Shown piece by piece: positions 55,096 through 64,000 of a stretch of 64,000 nucleotides of DNA. Origin of the DNA: Parvularcula bermudensis HTCC2503. Lineage in GTDB: Bacteria; Pseudomonadota; Alphaproteobacteria; Caulobacterales; Parvularculaceae. The DNA is taken from contig NC_014414.1 of NCBI RefSeq assembly GCF_000152825.2, positions 1,178,001 through 1,242,000 on the forward strand, written 5' to 3'. The translations under genes and the position numbers were made by a program. Under the pieces are notes generated by a model. That model saw nothing but the letters and a program-made list of their open reading frames with translations. It was not told where the DNA came from and did not search any database. The stretch's first letter is position 1; every line of letters begins with the position of its first letter.

Positions 55096-55815
55096 ATGGA
55101 GGTCGACGCAATGTCGCGTGACGTTCCGAATGGGGGGGCAAGCAATAGCGATCCCCTGTCCTCTGTGGGGCGGAAAAGCCGCCGGCGGATTTCTCCCCGG
55201 GCGGCGGCGCGCCATAGCTTGTGGGTTCGTCGCCTGCGCCTCATCGTGCCGGCGCTCGGCGTGGGCGTCCTGATCGCCTATGCCGTCAGCGCCACCCCGC
55301 CGACCATCGACCGCGCCTTCGTTGAAGAATTCCGTAATATCGATCCGCAATCCCCCAATCTTCGCCTCAATCGCCCGCGCCATGTCGGCTATGACCTTGA
55401 GGGCAATCAGGTCGAAATCGGTGCTGAGGCGGCTGAACGTCTCGGCCCAGACAGCAATTTGATCACTTTCGATCGCCCCGAAGCGCTGCGGCGGGCAGGG
55501 GAAGGGGAGGACCGGGTGCGGGCCCGTACCGGGCTCTTTGACTCAGAACGCAATGTCCTCGACCTCAGTGACCAGGTGGAGGTCGATTATCGATGGGGAC
55601 GGGACACGATCGTTCTGTCCACCCCCGCCGCGTCAGTGGATCTCAATGCGCAAACCGTGACATCCTCCAATGGCGTATCCGGGGGCGGTGAGCGTGGCCA
55701 GATTGCCGCGGATCGGGTCACCGCCTATCAGGATGAGGGGCGTCTTCTTCTCGAAGGAAATGTCCGCTTGCGCCTCGATGGCGACGCCGACGACGTGGGA
55801 GAGCCCCACCCTTGA
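55096..55815 (+). CDS. lptC: LPS export protein LptC
   Basis: 239 residues from ATG 55096 with AGGAGG upstream. One N-terminal membrane anchor (LRLIVPALGVGVLIAYAVSA) is followed by a periplasmic beta-jellyroll rich in Asp and Gly, as in LptC. The neighbours lptA and lptB make the assignment firm. It passes LPS from LptBFG to LptA. Confidence 0.85.
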   Translation: MEVDAMSRDVPNGGASNSDPLSSVGRKSRRRISPRAAARHSLWVRRLRLIVPALGVGVLIAYAVSATPPTIDRAFVEEFRNIDPQSPNLRLNRPRHVGYDLEGNQVEIGAEAAERLGPDSNLITFDRPEALRRAGEGEDRVRARTGLFDSERNVLDLSDQVEVDYRWGRDTIVLSTPAASVDLNAQTVTSSNGVSGGGERGQIAADRVTAYQDEGRLLLEGNVRLRLDGDADDVGEPHP

Positions 55816-55858
55816 CCGTAGGCTCACATGACGGGGCCGATCGAAACGAGACCAGAGT

Positions 55859-56338
55859 ATGATCGCATTTTATGTCTCTCTTCTTGCCCTCGGCGCCGCA
55901 ATATCCGCTGCCCAACCTGTGGCGGTGGCGCCCGCCGCCGACGCGCCGATCGACCTGTCCGCGGATGGCGCCTGCGAAGTGATCGACAATGGCGCGATCG
56001 TTCGCTGTAGCGGCGGGGTGCGGATTGTTCAGGGCGCGGCGATCCTCGCCAGCGATCGGATGACGGTTTACGGCATTGATCCTGACGGCGGCTTTGACCG
56101 GATCGAAGCCGTCGGAGACGTCCGCTATTCCAATGGCGAGAATGCGATTTCCGGCGCCCGGGGAACCTATAGCGCCCTCAGTACCGAACTGACGGTTACC
56201 GGTGACGTCGTCGTGATCCAGGGCGATCAGGTGCTGACCGGCGGTGAGCTGGTTTACAATACCGAGACCGGCGCGAGCCGCTTTAGCCCGCCGCCGGGCG
56301 GGCGGGTGCGGGGCCTGTTCTATCGGCGGCCAGGCTGA
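55859..56338 (+). CDS. lptA: LPS transport periplasmic protein LptA
   Basis: 159 residues. A short signal peptide (MIAFYVSLLALGAAISAAQP) precedes a repeated-strand domain with VRIVQGAAILASDRMTVYGI and ISGARGTYSALSTELTVTGD, the OstA/LptA form. Its TGA overlaps the lptB ATG, so the two are translationally coupled. Confidence 0.88.
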   Translation: MIAFYVSLLALGAAISAAQPVAVAPAADAPIDLSADGACEVIDNGAIVRCSGGVRIVQGAAILASDRMTVYGIDPDGGFDRIEAVGDVRYSNGENAISGARGTYSALSTELTVTGDVVVIQGDQVLTGGELVYNTETGASRFSPPPGGRVRGLFYRRPG

Positions 56339-57123
56339 TGGACGGGGCGACGCTTTCCTCCGATCCCAAGGCCGCAGGGCGCCCGGGGGATACCCACGCC
56401 GCCGGCGGCCTTGTGGTTGAAAATCTGCAAAAGCGGTTTCGCCGTCGCCAGGTGGTCAACCATGTCAGCTTTCATGTCTCCCGTGGTGAGGCGGTCGGCC
56501 TTTTAGGGCCCAATGGCGCGGGCAAGACGACATGCTTCTATATGGTCACCGGGCTTTTGCCCGCAGACGGGGGGACGATTACCCTCGATGGCCACGATGT
56601 CACCCATCTGCCGATGTATCAGCGGGCAAAGCTCGGTATCGGCTATTTGCCGCAAGAGGCGTCTATTTTCCGGGGGCTGACGGTTGAGCAAAATCTCCTG
56701 GCCGTTGTCGAACTGGCCCATAAGGGGCGGGCAACCCAGAGAGAAGTGACCCACTCCCTGTTGGAGGAATTCGGGATCGCCCATGTCCGTGATTCCGCAG
56801 CAACGGCCTTGTCGGGGGGCGAGCGTCGGCGCCTCGAAATTGCCCGAGCGGTCGCCACCGGCCCCGATTACATGCTGCTCGACGAGCCTTTTGCGGGGAT
56901 CGATCCCCTGGCTATCGCCGATATTCGCGAACTGGTGGCGCATCTGACGGCCCGGGGTCTTGGGGTGCTGATCACCGATCACAATGTCCGTGAGACCCTC
57001 GATATCATCGACCGCGCCTATATCATCCATCGCGGTGAGGTGTTGAGCGAAGGGACGCCCCAAGACCTTGTGGTTAACGAGGATGTGCGGCGCGTTTATC
57101 TGGGGGAAACCTTCAGAATGTAG
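56338..57123 (+). CDS. lptB: LPS export ABC ATPase LptB
   Basis: 261 residues. Walker A GPNGAGKTT, signature LSGGERRRLEIARAVA, Walker B YMLLDEPFAGIDP and the H-loop ITDHNVRETL are complete. It powers LPS extraction from the inner membrane. It is coupled to lptA and followed by rpoN, the standard alphaproteobacterial order. Confidence 0.95.
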   Translation: MDGATLSSDPKAAGRPGDTHAAGGLVVENLQKRFRRRQVVNHVSFHVSRGEAVGLLGPNGAGKTTCFYMVTGLLPADGGTITLDGHDVTHLPMYQRAKLGIGYLPQEASIFRGLTVEQNLLAVVELAHKGRATQREVTHSLLEEFGIAHVRDSAATALSGGERRRLEIARAVATGPDYMLLDEPFAGIDPLAIADIRELVAHLTARGLGVLITDHNVRETLDIIDRAYIIHRGEVLSEGTPQDLVVNEDVRRVYLGETFRM

Positions 57124-57180
57124 AAGATCCTTCCAAGTGCTCTCCGGTTTGGGGGAGGGAGCACAGTCTGGGAGGTTCAG

Positions 57181-58626
57181 GTGAAGCAGAGCCCGAAACT
57201 GGAGATCCGTCAGGGCCAGCAACTCATCATGACGCCGCAATTGCAGCAGGCGATCAAGCTTCTGCAATTGACCAATCTCGAACTCGCCGAATTTGTTGAA
57301 GAACAATTGGAGGAAAACCCGTTCCTTGAACGGGACGAGCGGGCCGATATCGGCGATGCCGACCGCGAACCCTCAGCCTCGCGCGATGAAGAAATGGCGC
57401 GGGCTACGGATCATTTCGAGGCCCCGACACAGGCCGACGACACCCCGGGTGAGGCGGGCGCGGGGGACTGGTCGGGGGTTTCCGGCCGAAGCGGAATCGC
57501 TGATGGTGAATTCGATGCGGTGCAGAACGCCGAGGTTCAGATCGGTCTGCATGACCACCTCACCCATCAGCTTCACTTATCGACGACCGACGAAGTCACT
57601 CTTTTGGTGGGGGCCCATCTGATCGATTTAATCGACGATGGGGGCTATCTCCGCGAAGAGACCGAGGTCATCGCCCTGCGCCTCGGCATCGACCGCCCTT
57701 TCGTCGAGAAAACGCTGTCCCTCATCCAGACCTTCGATCCATCCGGGGTCGGCGCCCGTTCCCTGCAGGAATGCTTGCGGCTGCAATTGCGCGACCTTGG
57801 GGAATTGGATGAGCGCATTTCGTTGTTCATTGACAATCTCGACCTCCTTGCTGCGCACAAACTGCCCGCTTTGCGCCGTGCCGTGAGGATCAACGAAGAA
57901 GAACTGAAGGCGTTGATCGCCACGATCCGGAAACTCGATCCAAAGCCGGGTCTGGCTTTTGGCGGGGAAGCCGTTCAACTGGTCATCCCCGATGTGCATG
58001 TGACCGAGGCCAGCGATGGGGGCTGGAAAGTCGAGCTCAACGCAGAGACTCTGCCCAAGGTGATTGCCAATGAGCGGTATTTCTCGCGTCTGTCCTCGGC
58101 GGATAATGGCGCGGAGACCCGGAGCTTTCTGAACGAGCATATGGCGACCGCCAATTGGTTGGTGAAGAGCCTCGATCAGCGGGCACGGACGATTTTGCGG
58201 GTCGCGACGGAAATCGTTAAATATCAGGACGAGTTTCTTGTGCGGGGGATACGCTATCTTCGTCCGCTCAATCTCAAGACGATCGCCGAGAAAATAGAAA
58301 TGCACGAATCAACGGTATCTCGGGTGACCTCGAATAAATATATATCGACGCCGCGCGGCACGTTCGAGATGAAATACTTCTTTACGCCGAGTATTTCCTC
58401 GAAAGACGGTGATGTCGCCTATTCCGCTGAAAGCGTTCGTCATCGAATAAGGGAGTTGATCGAGGCGGAGGATCCGACCAATCCGCTTTCTGATGATCGT
58501 CTCGTGACCTTGCTCGCAGGCGAAGATTTCGACATCGCAAGGCGCACGGTCGCGAAATATCGGGAGGCGCTGGGCCTGCCCTCATCCGTCAAGCGACGAC
58601 GCCTTGCCCAATCGGTCCTCCGCTGA
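57181..58626 (+). CDS. rpoN: RNA polymerase sigma-54 factor RpoN
   Basis: 481 residues from GTG 57181 with GGGAGG upstream. The N-terminal Gln-rich region (RQGQQLIMTPQLQQAIKLLQ), an acidic region II, the core-binding part and the RpoN box ARRTVAKYRE near the C-terminus are all present. It directs activator-dependent transcription. Confidence 0.96.
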   Translation: MKQSPKLEIRQGQQLIMTPQLQQAIKLLQLTNLELAEFVEEQLEENPFLERDERADIGDADREPSASRDEEMARATDHFEAPTQADDTPGEAGAGDWSGVSGRSGIADGEFDAVQNAEVQIGLHDHLTHQLHLSTTDEVTLLVGAHLIDLIDDGGYLREETEVIALRLGIDRPFVEKTLSLIQTFDPSGVGARSLQECLRLQLRDLGELDERISLFIDNLDLLAAHKLPALRRAVRINEEELKALIATIRKLDPKPGLAFGGEAVQLVIPDVHVTEASDGGWKVELNAETLPKVIANERYFSRLSSADNGAETRSFLNEHMATANWLVKSLDQRARTILRVATEIVKYQDEFLVRGIRYLRPLNLKTIAEKIEMHESTVSRVTSNKYISTPRGTFEMKYFFTPSISSKDGDVAYSAESVRHRIRELIEAEDPTNPLSDDRLVTLLAGEDFDIARRTVAKYREALGLPSSVKRRRLAQSVLR

Positions 58627-58734
58627 GGAGTTGGGAACAGGCGATCGGCGGACGGACTTGCCCTTTCTCAGCAGCCTCGCTCTTGGCAGAAGCGGGCACA
58701 AAGCGTCATAAAAACATTATCAAAGGAGCGCTTC

Positions 58735-59328
58735 ATGGATGTTCAAATCACCGGCCAAGGCATCGATCTTGGGAGGGCGTTGCAAGACCATGTGACCGAA
58801 ACGCTGTCGGCGGGGGTGGAGAAGTATTTCGACCGCTCGGCCGAGGGGCAGGTGACGTTTCAAAAAGAGGGATCGGGCAACGCCGTCGAGATTACGTTGC
58901 ACCTGGCCTCGGGGGTCTTCCTCGCCTCGCACGGCAAAGGTCAGGATGCCTATGGGGCCTTCGACACGGCCCTGCAAAAGCTCGAAAAACGGCTGCGGCG
59001 GTATAAGCGTCGGTTGAAGGATCATCATACCTCCAATCGCTCTCCGCTCCCGGCGGAGGAGGCTTCCTCCTACATTCTCCAGGGATCGATAGAGGCCGTT
59101 GACGAAAGTGACGAGGCGGAGGCCCCCGAGGGCGAGGATGGCCCCCTTGTGATCGCGGAGCGCGCCACGATATTGCGTGAGATGACGGTATCGGATGCTG
59201 TTTTGCAGCTTGAGGTGGCCGACGATCCCGTTGTCATCTTCCGCAACGCGAAACATGGCGATCTCAACGTCGTCTATCGTCGCGATGACGGCAATGTCGG
59301 TTGGATCGACGGGGGCCGCAGAGGCTGA
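58735..59328 (+). CDS. hpf: Long-form ribosome hibernation promoting factor
   Basis: 197 residues. The N-terminal HPF/YfiA domain starts VQITGQGIDLGRALQDHVTE and includes the basic FDTALQKLEKRLRRYKRRLK. A separate C-terminal domain (ILREMTVSDAVLQLEVADDP, then VIFRNAKHGDLNVVYRRDDG) marks the long form that can pair 70S into 100S ribosomes. It is between rpoN and ptsN as usual. Confidence 0.93.
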   Translation: MDVQITGQGIDLGRALQDHVTETLSAGVEKYFDRSAEGQVTFQKEGSGNAVEITLHLASGVFLASHGKGQDAYGAFDTALQKLEKRLRRYKRRLKDHHTSNRSPLPAEEASSYILQGSIEAVDESDEAEAPEGEDGPLVIAERATILREMTVSDAVLQLEVADDPVVIFRNAKHGDLNVVYRRDDGNVGWIDGGRRG

Positions 59329-59459
59329 TCGTCGCCGATTGGGGAAACGCCGCTCAACCATGACTAAAATTTTGATTTGCTTTGGTTTTGTCTGTGGCTA
59401 CCAGTCCGTGATAGAACAACGATGCCAATGGTTGTTTCCCCATTGGCGAGGGGTTGATT

Positions 59460-59927
59460 ATGGCAAACGATCTCAGCGCTTTTTTGGCGAAAGAGGACAT
59501 CATTCTTGGGCTGAACGCCCGGTGCAAGCGCGGGGCGCTTAAGGCGCTTGCCGACCATGCGGCCCGCCGCCTCGACCTTGATGCCGATAAGGTGTTTGAG
59601 GCGTTGATGTCCCGTGAGCAATTGGGCTCCACCGGGATTGGGCGAGGGATTGCGATTCCCCATGCGAAAATCGCCCTTGATCGGTTGCATATGACCTTTG
59701 CGCGGGTCGCCAAGCCCATCGATTTCGACGCCGTCGACGATGAGCCGGTGGATTTGCTCTTTCTCCTCCTGGCCCCTGAAGAGGCCACGACGGATCACCT
59801 GAAGGCCTTGGCCCGGGTCGCCCGCTTGGTGCGGCCGGTGGAGGCGCAGAAATCCCTGCGCGGAGCTGGCTCCGAGGAGGGGGTTTACGGCCTGCTCACA
59901 GGTTTTTTGAACGTTAGGGCGGCCTGA
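59460..59927 (+). CDS. ptsN: Nitrogen PTS protein EIIA-Ntr (PtsN)
   Basis: 155 residues from ATG 59460. The phosphorylatable His68 is in GIGRGIAIPHAKI, as in fructose-type EIIA domains. It is a regulatory phosphocarrier in nitrogen and potassium control rather than sugar transport. Confidence 0.93.
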   Translation: MANDLSAFLAKEDIILGLNARCKRGALKALADHAARRLDLDADKVFEALMSREQLGSTGIGRGIAIPHAKIALDRLHMTFARVAKPIDFDAVDDEPVDLLFLLLAPEEATTDHLKALARVARLVRPVEAQKSLRGAGSEEGVYGLLTGFLNVRAA

Positions 59928-60036
59928 TTGACGCCCTGACACCCTTCGATTGAGGGGCAATGGGAGTTGAGGGCGCGCGAGTGCGGCCCCACCGATCACA
60001 GATGCCGCCGATTGGGCACTAAGAGCGCTGTGCGCG

Positions 60037-60282
60037 TTAGTGCACGCTGAGCGGTGTCATCTCATGTTGGCGAGCGGCGGCGAAGGCGATGTCTCGATCG
60101 CTCATCAGCGCAATGCGGACCCCATCTTCGCCGTGGAGGGCGTAAAGGATACTGTCATCCGGAAAGGCGCTGCTGGCTTCGCTCGCTTCACGTTCGATTT
60201 CGTCCCGCACATCCCGCGCCATAACCGGACGAATATAGCAGAGCCGTTTATTGGCCAGGGGGGTATTCGACAAATTTGACAT
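60037..60282 (-). CDS. DUF1150 family protein
   Basis: 81 residues from ATG 60282, with AGAAGGGG upstream. The pattern RLCYIRPVMARDVRDEIERE, then LYALHGEDGVRIALMSDRDI and the end PLSVH matches DUF1150, small proteins of alphaproteobacteria often beside small heat-shock genes. No hsp20 gene is seen here. Function unknown. Confidence 0.82.
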   Translation of the reverse strand: MSNLSNTPLANKRLCYIRPVMARDVRDEIEREASEASSAFPDDSILYALHGEDGVRIALMSDRDIAFAAARQHEMTPLSVH

Positions 60283-60494
60283 ATGACCGAAGCCCCTTCT
60301 GCTAAGGACAGACCCCCAGTGAGCAGCGCGTTCGCCCACTCCCCATGGTGTTCACCCAACGGCTATTCGGCTTAGCTCGATCCTCTTGAAGAAGAGTGAA
60401 GCGCTTGACCGCGAACACTTATCTCCGACCAAGACACAGCCGAAACCATGCTGATACAGGATAATGTAACGCCTTGGACCAATCTGCCAAGGAC

Positions 60495-61289
60495 TCAGCT
60501 GAAGATGATTAAAAGAACTACCCCAAGAGCAATTCGGTAAAGAACGAAGACTGTGAAGTCGACGCGCTTGAGCATGGCCAAAAATGCGCCAATCGCGAGA
60601 TAGGCTGCCCCAAAACTGAACAGGGCGACGGTAAGAACAGGCATGATCGCCGCCGAACTTTCTTCCTTGAGAAGGTCAAGAGTTTCGTAGGCGCCCGAGG
60701 CTAAAATCGCCGGGATCGCCAGCAACATCGAAAACCGCGCGGCGCTGTCGCGGTCAAAGCCTAAAAACCGCGCCGCTGTGATCGTAATGCCCGAGCGACT
60801 GGTGCCGGGGATGGCGGCCAGCGCTTGGGCCGCGCCGATGGTCAGCACTTTCCCCCACCCCGTCGGCAGCTCGTGACGGGTCGTTGCGGCCCGGTCGGCG
60901 AAATAGAGGACGACACCGAAGATAATACTCGACCAGGCAATGACGATGGGGTTGCGCATCTGATCGGCTAGGCCCGACGCCGCGAGCCCCACCCCAACGA
61001 TGAGCAGGGGGATCGTCGCCATGGCGAGGCTGAGAAAGAGGTGACGGTCGGGGGTGGCTTTCCACCGCAGCACATCGGTACCGCCGCGCACCAGCATGCC
61101 GGTTTCGTGGCGGAAATAAAGAAGCACCGCCGCCAGACTGCCGACATGGGCGGCCACATCGATGGCGCGGCCCTGATCTTCCCATCCAAGGACGAAGGGG
61201 GCGAGGATGAGGTGAGCCGAGGAGCTGACAGGGATAAACTCGGTCAAACCTTGGACCACGGCCAGGATGATCAGGTGAAATATCGGCAC
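60495..61289 (-). CDS. uppP: Undecaprenyl-diphosphatase UppP (BacA)
   Basis: 264 residues from GTG 61289, chosen because GGAGG lies eight bases upstream and the sequence then begins VPIFHLIILAVVQGLTEFIP. The catalytic QGLTEFIPVSSSAHL and IPGTSRSGITI motifs are complete, with eight hydrophobic segments. It regenerates the lipid carrier used for peptidoglycan and polysaccharide. Confidence 0.95.
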   Translation of the reverse strand: MPIFHLIILAVVQGLTEFIPVSSSAHLILAPFVLGWEDQGRAIDVAAHVGSLAAVLLYFRHETGMLVRGGTDVLRWKATPDRHLFLSLAMATIPLLIVGVGLAASGLADQMRNPIVIAWSSIIFGVVLYFADRAATTRHELPTGWGKVLTIGAAQALAAIPGTSRSGITITAARFLGFDRDSAARFSMLLAIPAILASGAYETLDLLKEESSAAIMPVLTVALFSFGAAYLAIGAFLAMLKRVDFTVFVLYRIALGVVLLIIFS

Positions 61290-61479
61290 GTTCAGTCCTC
61301 CGCGAGCCCCAAGACCCCTTCGCAATAAGTGTGCTGGCGGTGGACGCAAGCGGAATGTCGTCATTGTCACCGAGGCGTCTCTTGTGACCCTCCGGCGAGG
61401 TGCCCATAAGGAAGGAGAAAAGTTAGGGAATTTACCCTACGCTTTCCCCGATCCGTTCATCTGATGTGAAGGACCGTCT

Positions 61480-62052
61480 ATGCGCCTCGCCGTCCTCCTC
61501 ATAAGTTTGCTGATGGTTGGCCTTTCAGGCTGCGGCACCATGCCCGCCCCAACGGAGACAGCGTCGCTGGAGGCGCGGGAGCCGTTTGAGGCGGCGGACT
61601 ATCAATTGGCGTCGGGGGACCGTTTGCGGCTCGTCATTTATGACGAAAACGATCTCTCGGGGGATTATGTGGTCGACGGTGAGGGACATGTCTCCCTGCC
61701 CTTGGTGGGGGAGATTCGGGCGGGCGGTCTGACGGTGTCCGATTTCCGGCAGTCGGTGCGCGATCGCTTGATGGCGGGGTATCTCAAGGACCCCCGGGTG
61801 TCGATTGAGGTCCTACAATATCGGCCGTTCTTTATCCTGGGGGAGGTGAGCCGACCGGGGACCTATCCCTATCAGGCGGGGCTCACGGTCCTCAACGCGG
61901 TGGCAACGGCGGAAGGGTTTACCTACCGGGCCAATGAGCGGGTGGTCTATATCCGCCGCGAAGGGGAAGAGGCCGAGAAACGCTACCCGCTGACCTCCAC
62001 CACTCCTGTCCGGCCGGGGGACACAATCCGCATTGGCGAGCGATTCTTCTAA
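61480..62052 (+). CDS. Polysaccharide export lipoprotein (Wza-like)
   Basis: 190 residues. The lipoprotein signal ends LSGC. The Poly_export domain (YQLASGDRLRLVIYDENDLS, DGEGHVSLPLVGEIRAGGLT) and one SLBB region (FFILGEVSRPGTYPYQAGLT) are clear. Short form without the C-terminal helix. It should form part of an outer membrane export channel together with the genes that follow. Confidence 0.9.
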   Translation: MRLAVLLISLLMVGLSGCGTMPAPTETASLEAREPFEAADYQLASGDRLRLVIYDENDLSGDYVVDGEGHVSLPLVGEIRAGGLTVSDFRQSVRDRLMAGYLKDPRVSIEVLQYRPFFILGEVSRPGTYPYQAGLTVLNAVATAEGFTYRANERVVYIRREGEEAEKRYPLTSTTPVRPGDTIRIGERFF

Positions 62053-62202
62053 GTTAGTCGCCTTTCCGCCCAATATTCGCTTTCCTTGTCAAGCGTTAAG
62101 GCTGTGGAAAAGCTGGTCAGCTATAAAGGGTGTCTGTATCCTCTCCACAGACGGGGGGGGGGCAGCACCGGGGCAGTGGGTGATCGCTCCAGGAGAAGCG
62201 GC

Positions 62203-63585
62203 GTGAAGAAGTTGAGTATATCCAAGGTAGCCACGGCGGGTGCTTGCGTCTCGCTGGCGGGGGCGTTGGCCCTTCAGCAGGCGGCCGCCCAATCTCTTTT
62301 CGTAAGGGATCGAAATGTCAGTGTCGCTGAACGGGACCGTCCCGGCTACGAAGCCCCCGGCGTGCCTGTGGGCGCGTATGTGCTGAAGCCGCGCCTCGAT
62401 CTCGGTGTCGGCTATTCGTCGAATGTTTTCGCCCTCTCCGATGTCGACGACGAAGACGCGCAAAGCTTCGAGGATGAAGGCGATGCCTTTACCTTCGTCA
62501 GGGCCAGCGCCGAAGCGGAAAGCATCTGGAGTCGCCACTATGTCGCCCTGGGCGGCTATGTCGAAGCCTCGCAATTCTTCGAATTCGACGATCGCAGCAC
62601 TGTCGATGCTGGGGTGTATTCCCGCGGCCAGCTCGATATCGCCGAGACGTTGGCGCTTTATGCTGGGTTGTCCTTCGACAAGCTGAATGAAAGCCGTCGG
62701 AACAATACCGGCTCGGCTTTATTCGAAGAGCCGGTGGAATATACGCAGTCCGAGGGCGTTGTCGGCGCGCGTTGGGAGACGGGGCGGCTGGCCTCCCGTT
62801 TGCGGTTCAGTGCCGTTGAGTACGATTTTGACGATGCCCAACTGATTATTGCCGAGCTGCCCGCCAGTAGTACCGACTTCGATCAGGATTTCCGGGACCG
62901 CCTGCGGACCGCCGTCCTGGGGGAAGCGGCCTACGCCCTTAGCCCCGATTTGGCGGCTTATGTCTCCATTGAGGCCAATCAGGTCGATTTTGATCGGACC
63001 GTGGACGGCGTCACCCGCGATTCTGCGGGGATTGAGGTCAATGCCGGGGTCGATTTCGACCTCACCGACCTGTTACGCGGCCGTATCGGTGCCGGCTATT
63101 TCGAGCAGGATTTTGACAGCGAGCGCTTTGCCGATTTGAGCGGGGCGAGTGTCAATGCGGCGCTTGAATGGTTCCCCAGTCAATTGACCACCGTGACCTT
63201 GGCGGCCAGCCGGGGGGCGGATGAGTCGGCCGTTTCCACGGCCGGCGGGTTTGTCCGTACCGAAGCGGTTCTGCGTGTCGATCATGAACTGCGACGGAAT
63301 GTGCTTCTCAACGCTTTCGTCGGGGTCGGTGAAGATACCTATGAGGACAATCTCGTCGACTTCAGCGGCGATCCGGTCCTCGACGAGAACGGCCAGCCGA
63401 TCGAGCAAAGCTTTGACAGGCTGGCTGCGGGGTTTGGGGCGGAGGTGTTCTTCACCCGCTACGTCTCTTCGGCCCTCGACTATTCCTATGAGAGCCAGTC
63501 GGTCGATGTTGACGTGTTTTCCGGTGGCTTCGACACCGACTACGATATTCACCAGGTGCTGTGGACGGTCTCGTTACAACGTTGA
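62203..63585 (+). CDS. Outer membrane beta-barrel protein of the exopolysaccharide locus
   Basis: 460 residues from GTG 62203, preceded by AGGAGAAG. Signal peptide ends ALQQAAAQS. The mature protein is acidic and shows many alternating strands (LDLGVGYSSNVFAL, YVALGGYVEASQFFEF) with a terminal strand ending in SLQR, typical of the DUF560/VpsM-like outer membrane proteins found beside Wza. Probably an export pore or anchor. Confidence 0.75.
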   Translation: MKKLSISKVATAGACVSLAGALALQQAAAQSLFVRDRNVSVAERDRPGYEAPGVPVGAYVLKPRLDLGVGYSSNVFALSDVDDEDAQSFEDEGDAFTFVRASAEAESIWSRHYVALGGYVEASQFFEFDDRSTVDAGVYSRGQLDIAETLALYAGLSFDKLNESRRNNTGSALFEEPVEYTQSEGVVGARWETGRLASRLRFSAVEYDFDDAQLIIAELPASSTDFDQDFRDRLRTAVLGEAAYALSPDLAAYVSIEANQVDFDRTVDGVTRDSAGIEVNAGVDFDLTDLLRGRIGAGYFEQDFDSERFADLSGASVNAALEWFPSQLTTVTLAASRGADESAVSTAGGFVRTEAVLRVDHELRRNVLLNAFVGVGEDTYEDNLVDFSGDPVLDENGQPIEQSFDRLAAGFGAEVFFTRYVSSALDYSYESQSVDVDVFSGGFDTDYDIHQVLWTVSLQR

Positions 63586-63679
63586 ACCGGAATCTTAACC
63601 TTGTCTGGTCGCGAGATGGTGACGGTTTGTCCGGTAAGCGGGGGCCGGCAAAGCGCAGCATGACAGGAAAGAGGGCCCC

Positions 63680-64000
63680 ATGACCGCCTATTCGTCAATT
63701 CCCCTTTCCCTGCGGGTGAACGAGAATGACCCAAGGGCCGGGATCGATGTGCCCGGCCTCTGGCGGATTTTGCGCCGTCGCCTGCGGCTCTTTGCGGCCG
63801 CGGCGGTTCTCACCCTCGCTGTGGTCATGGCGATTACCTTTCAGTTGACCCCGATCTATGCCAGCGAGGCCCGGGTCGTCCTCAATGCGCGGGAGACCCA
63901 AGCCCTCGATGTGTCCGCCATTATTGCCGGCATCTCTCCCGATGCGGCGACGGTGGATACAGAGGTGCAGTTGATCGCCAGCCGATCCTTGGCCCGGAAG
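63680..64000 (+). CDS. Polysaccharide chain-length/tyrosine kinase (Wzz/Wzc-like), 5' part
   Basis: The frame runs off the right edge after 107 codons. It begins MTAYSSIPLSLRVNEN, has a membrane segment LFAAAAVLTLAVVMAITF and the Wzz-type sequence TPIYASEARVVLNARETQAL, then VDTEVQLIASRSLARK. The start is preceded by AGGAAAGAGG. It is the third gene of the export locus. Whether it carries the kinase domain cannot be seen. Confidence 0.85.
   Translation, partial: MTAYSSIPLSLRVNENDPRAGIDVPGLWRILRRRLRLFAAAAVLTLAVVMAITFQLTPIYASEARVVLNARETQALDVSAIIAGISPDAATVDTEVQLIASRSLARK

Noticed and set aside
58683-58702. A sigma-54 promoter upstream of hpf (TTGGCAG...GGGCA)
   Set aside because: The spacing between the GG and GC elements is one base short of the consensus and the -12 half is poor.

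Overview
The window looks like chromosomal DNA of an alphaproteobacterium. The evidence is the gene order lptC-lptA-lptB-rpoN-hpf-ptsN, a DUF1150 gene, GTG starts behind strong purine-rich ribosome sites, and a tRNA-Leu with its CCA encoded. Coding style and gene content would fit a Parvularcula-like lineage, but I cannot confirm the genus from sequence alone. All functional names come from reading motifs; no database search was run.

Positions 1 to about 22,300 are an accessory region with mixed base composition, many broken genes and three insertion sequences. It starts with a MobC-like fragment, then three alpha/beta hydrolases, LysR and MarR regulators, a NUDIX protein, a crotonase and a cupin. 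A GFA/CENP-V gene is broken by an amber codon. A LysE-type exporter gene is split by an IS3-family (IS407-like) element that kept a 4-bp target duplication. A second, inverted copy of that element (12669-13933) lies beside a decayed mobilization module (mobC and relaxase), itself interrupted by a frameshifted PD-(D/E)XK nuclease-like gene. Further on come an AT-rich alpha/beta hydrolase with an effector-associated-like N-terminal domain, a small tyrosine recombinase with a decayed duplicate, and an IS6-family element whose transposase has lost a catalytic Asp.

From about 22,300 to 40,000 the sequence is GC-rich: a SulP transporter, galE, an orphan fliG, a pentapeptide-repeat membrane protein with a channel-like end, alkB, an acetolactate synthase-like enzyme, an inositol monophosphatase, an acyl-CoA ligase, murJ, an O-antigen ligase-like protein, the ahpC-ahpD/oxyR peroxide defence cluster and an AI-2E family permease.

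From 40,250 to 53,560 lie tRNA-Leu(CAG) with a duplicated 3' end, an aminotransferase, a strictosidine-synthase-like protein, and a nearly continuous minus-strand branched-chain amino acid cluster: ilvD-ilvC-ilvB-ilvM-ilvA-leuA-leuC-leuD-leuB. In front of ilvD is a 31-codon leader peptide rich in Val, Leu and Ile, followed by an intrinsic terminator, which is a classical attenuator arrangement. LeuA is short and lacks the usual C-terminal leucine-binding domain, so control may rest on the attenuator and on IlvA/IlvM.

From 53,800 to the end come a single-domain response regulator, a ribonuclease D-like exonuclease, the LPS transport genes lptCAB, rpoN, hpf, ptsN, a DUF1150 gene, uppP, and the start of an exopolysaccharide export locus (Wza-like lipoprotein, beta-barrel protein, Wzc-like chain-length protein running off the end).
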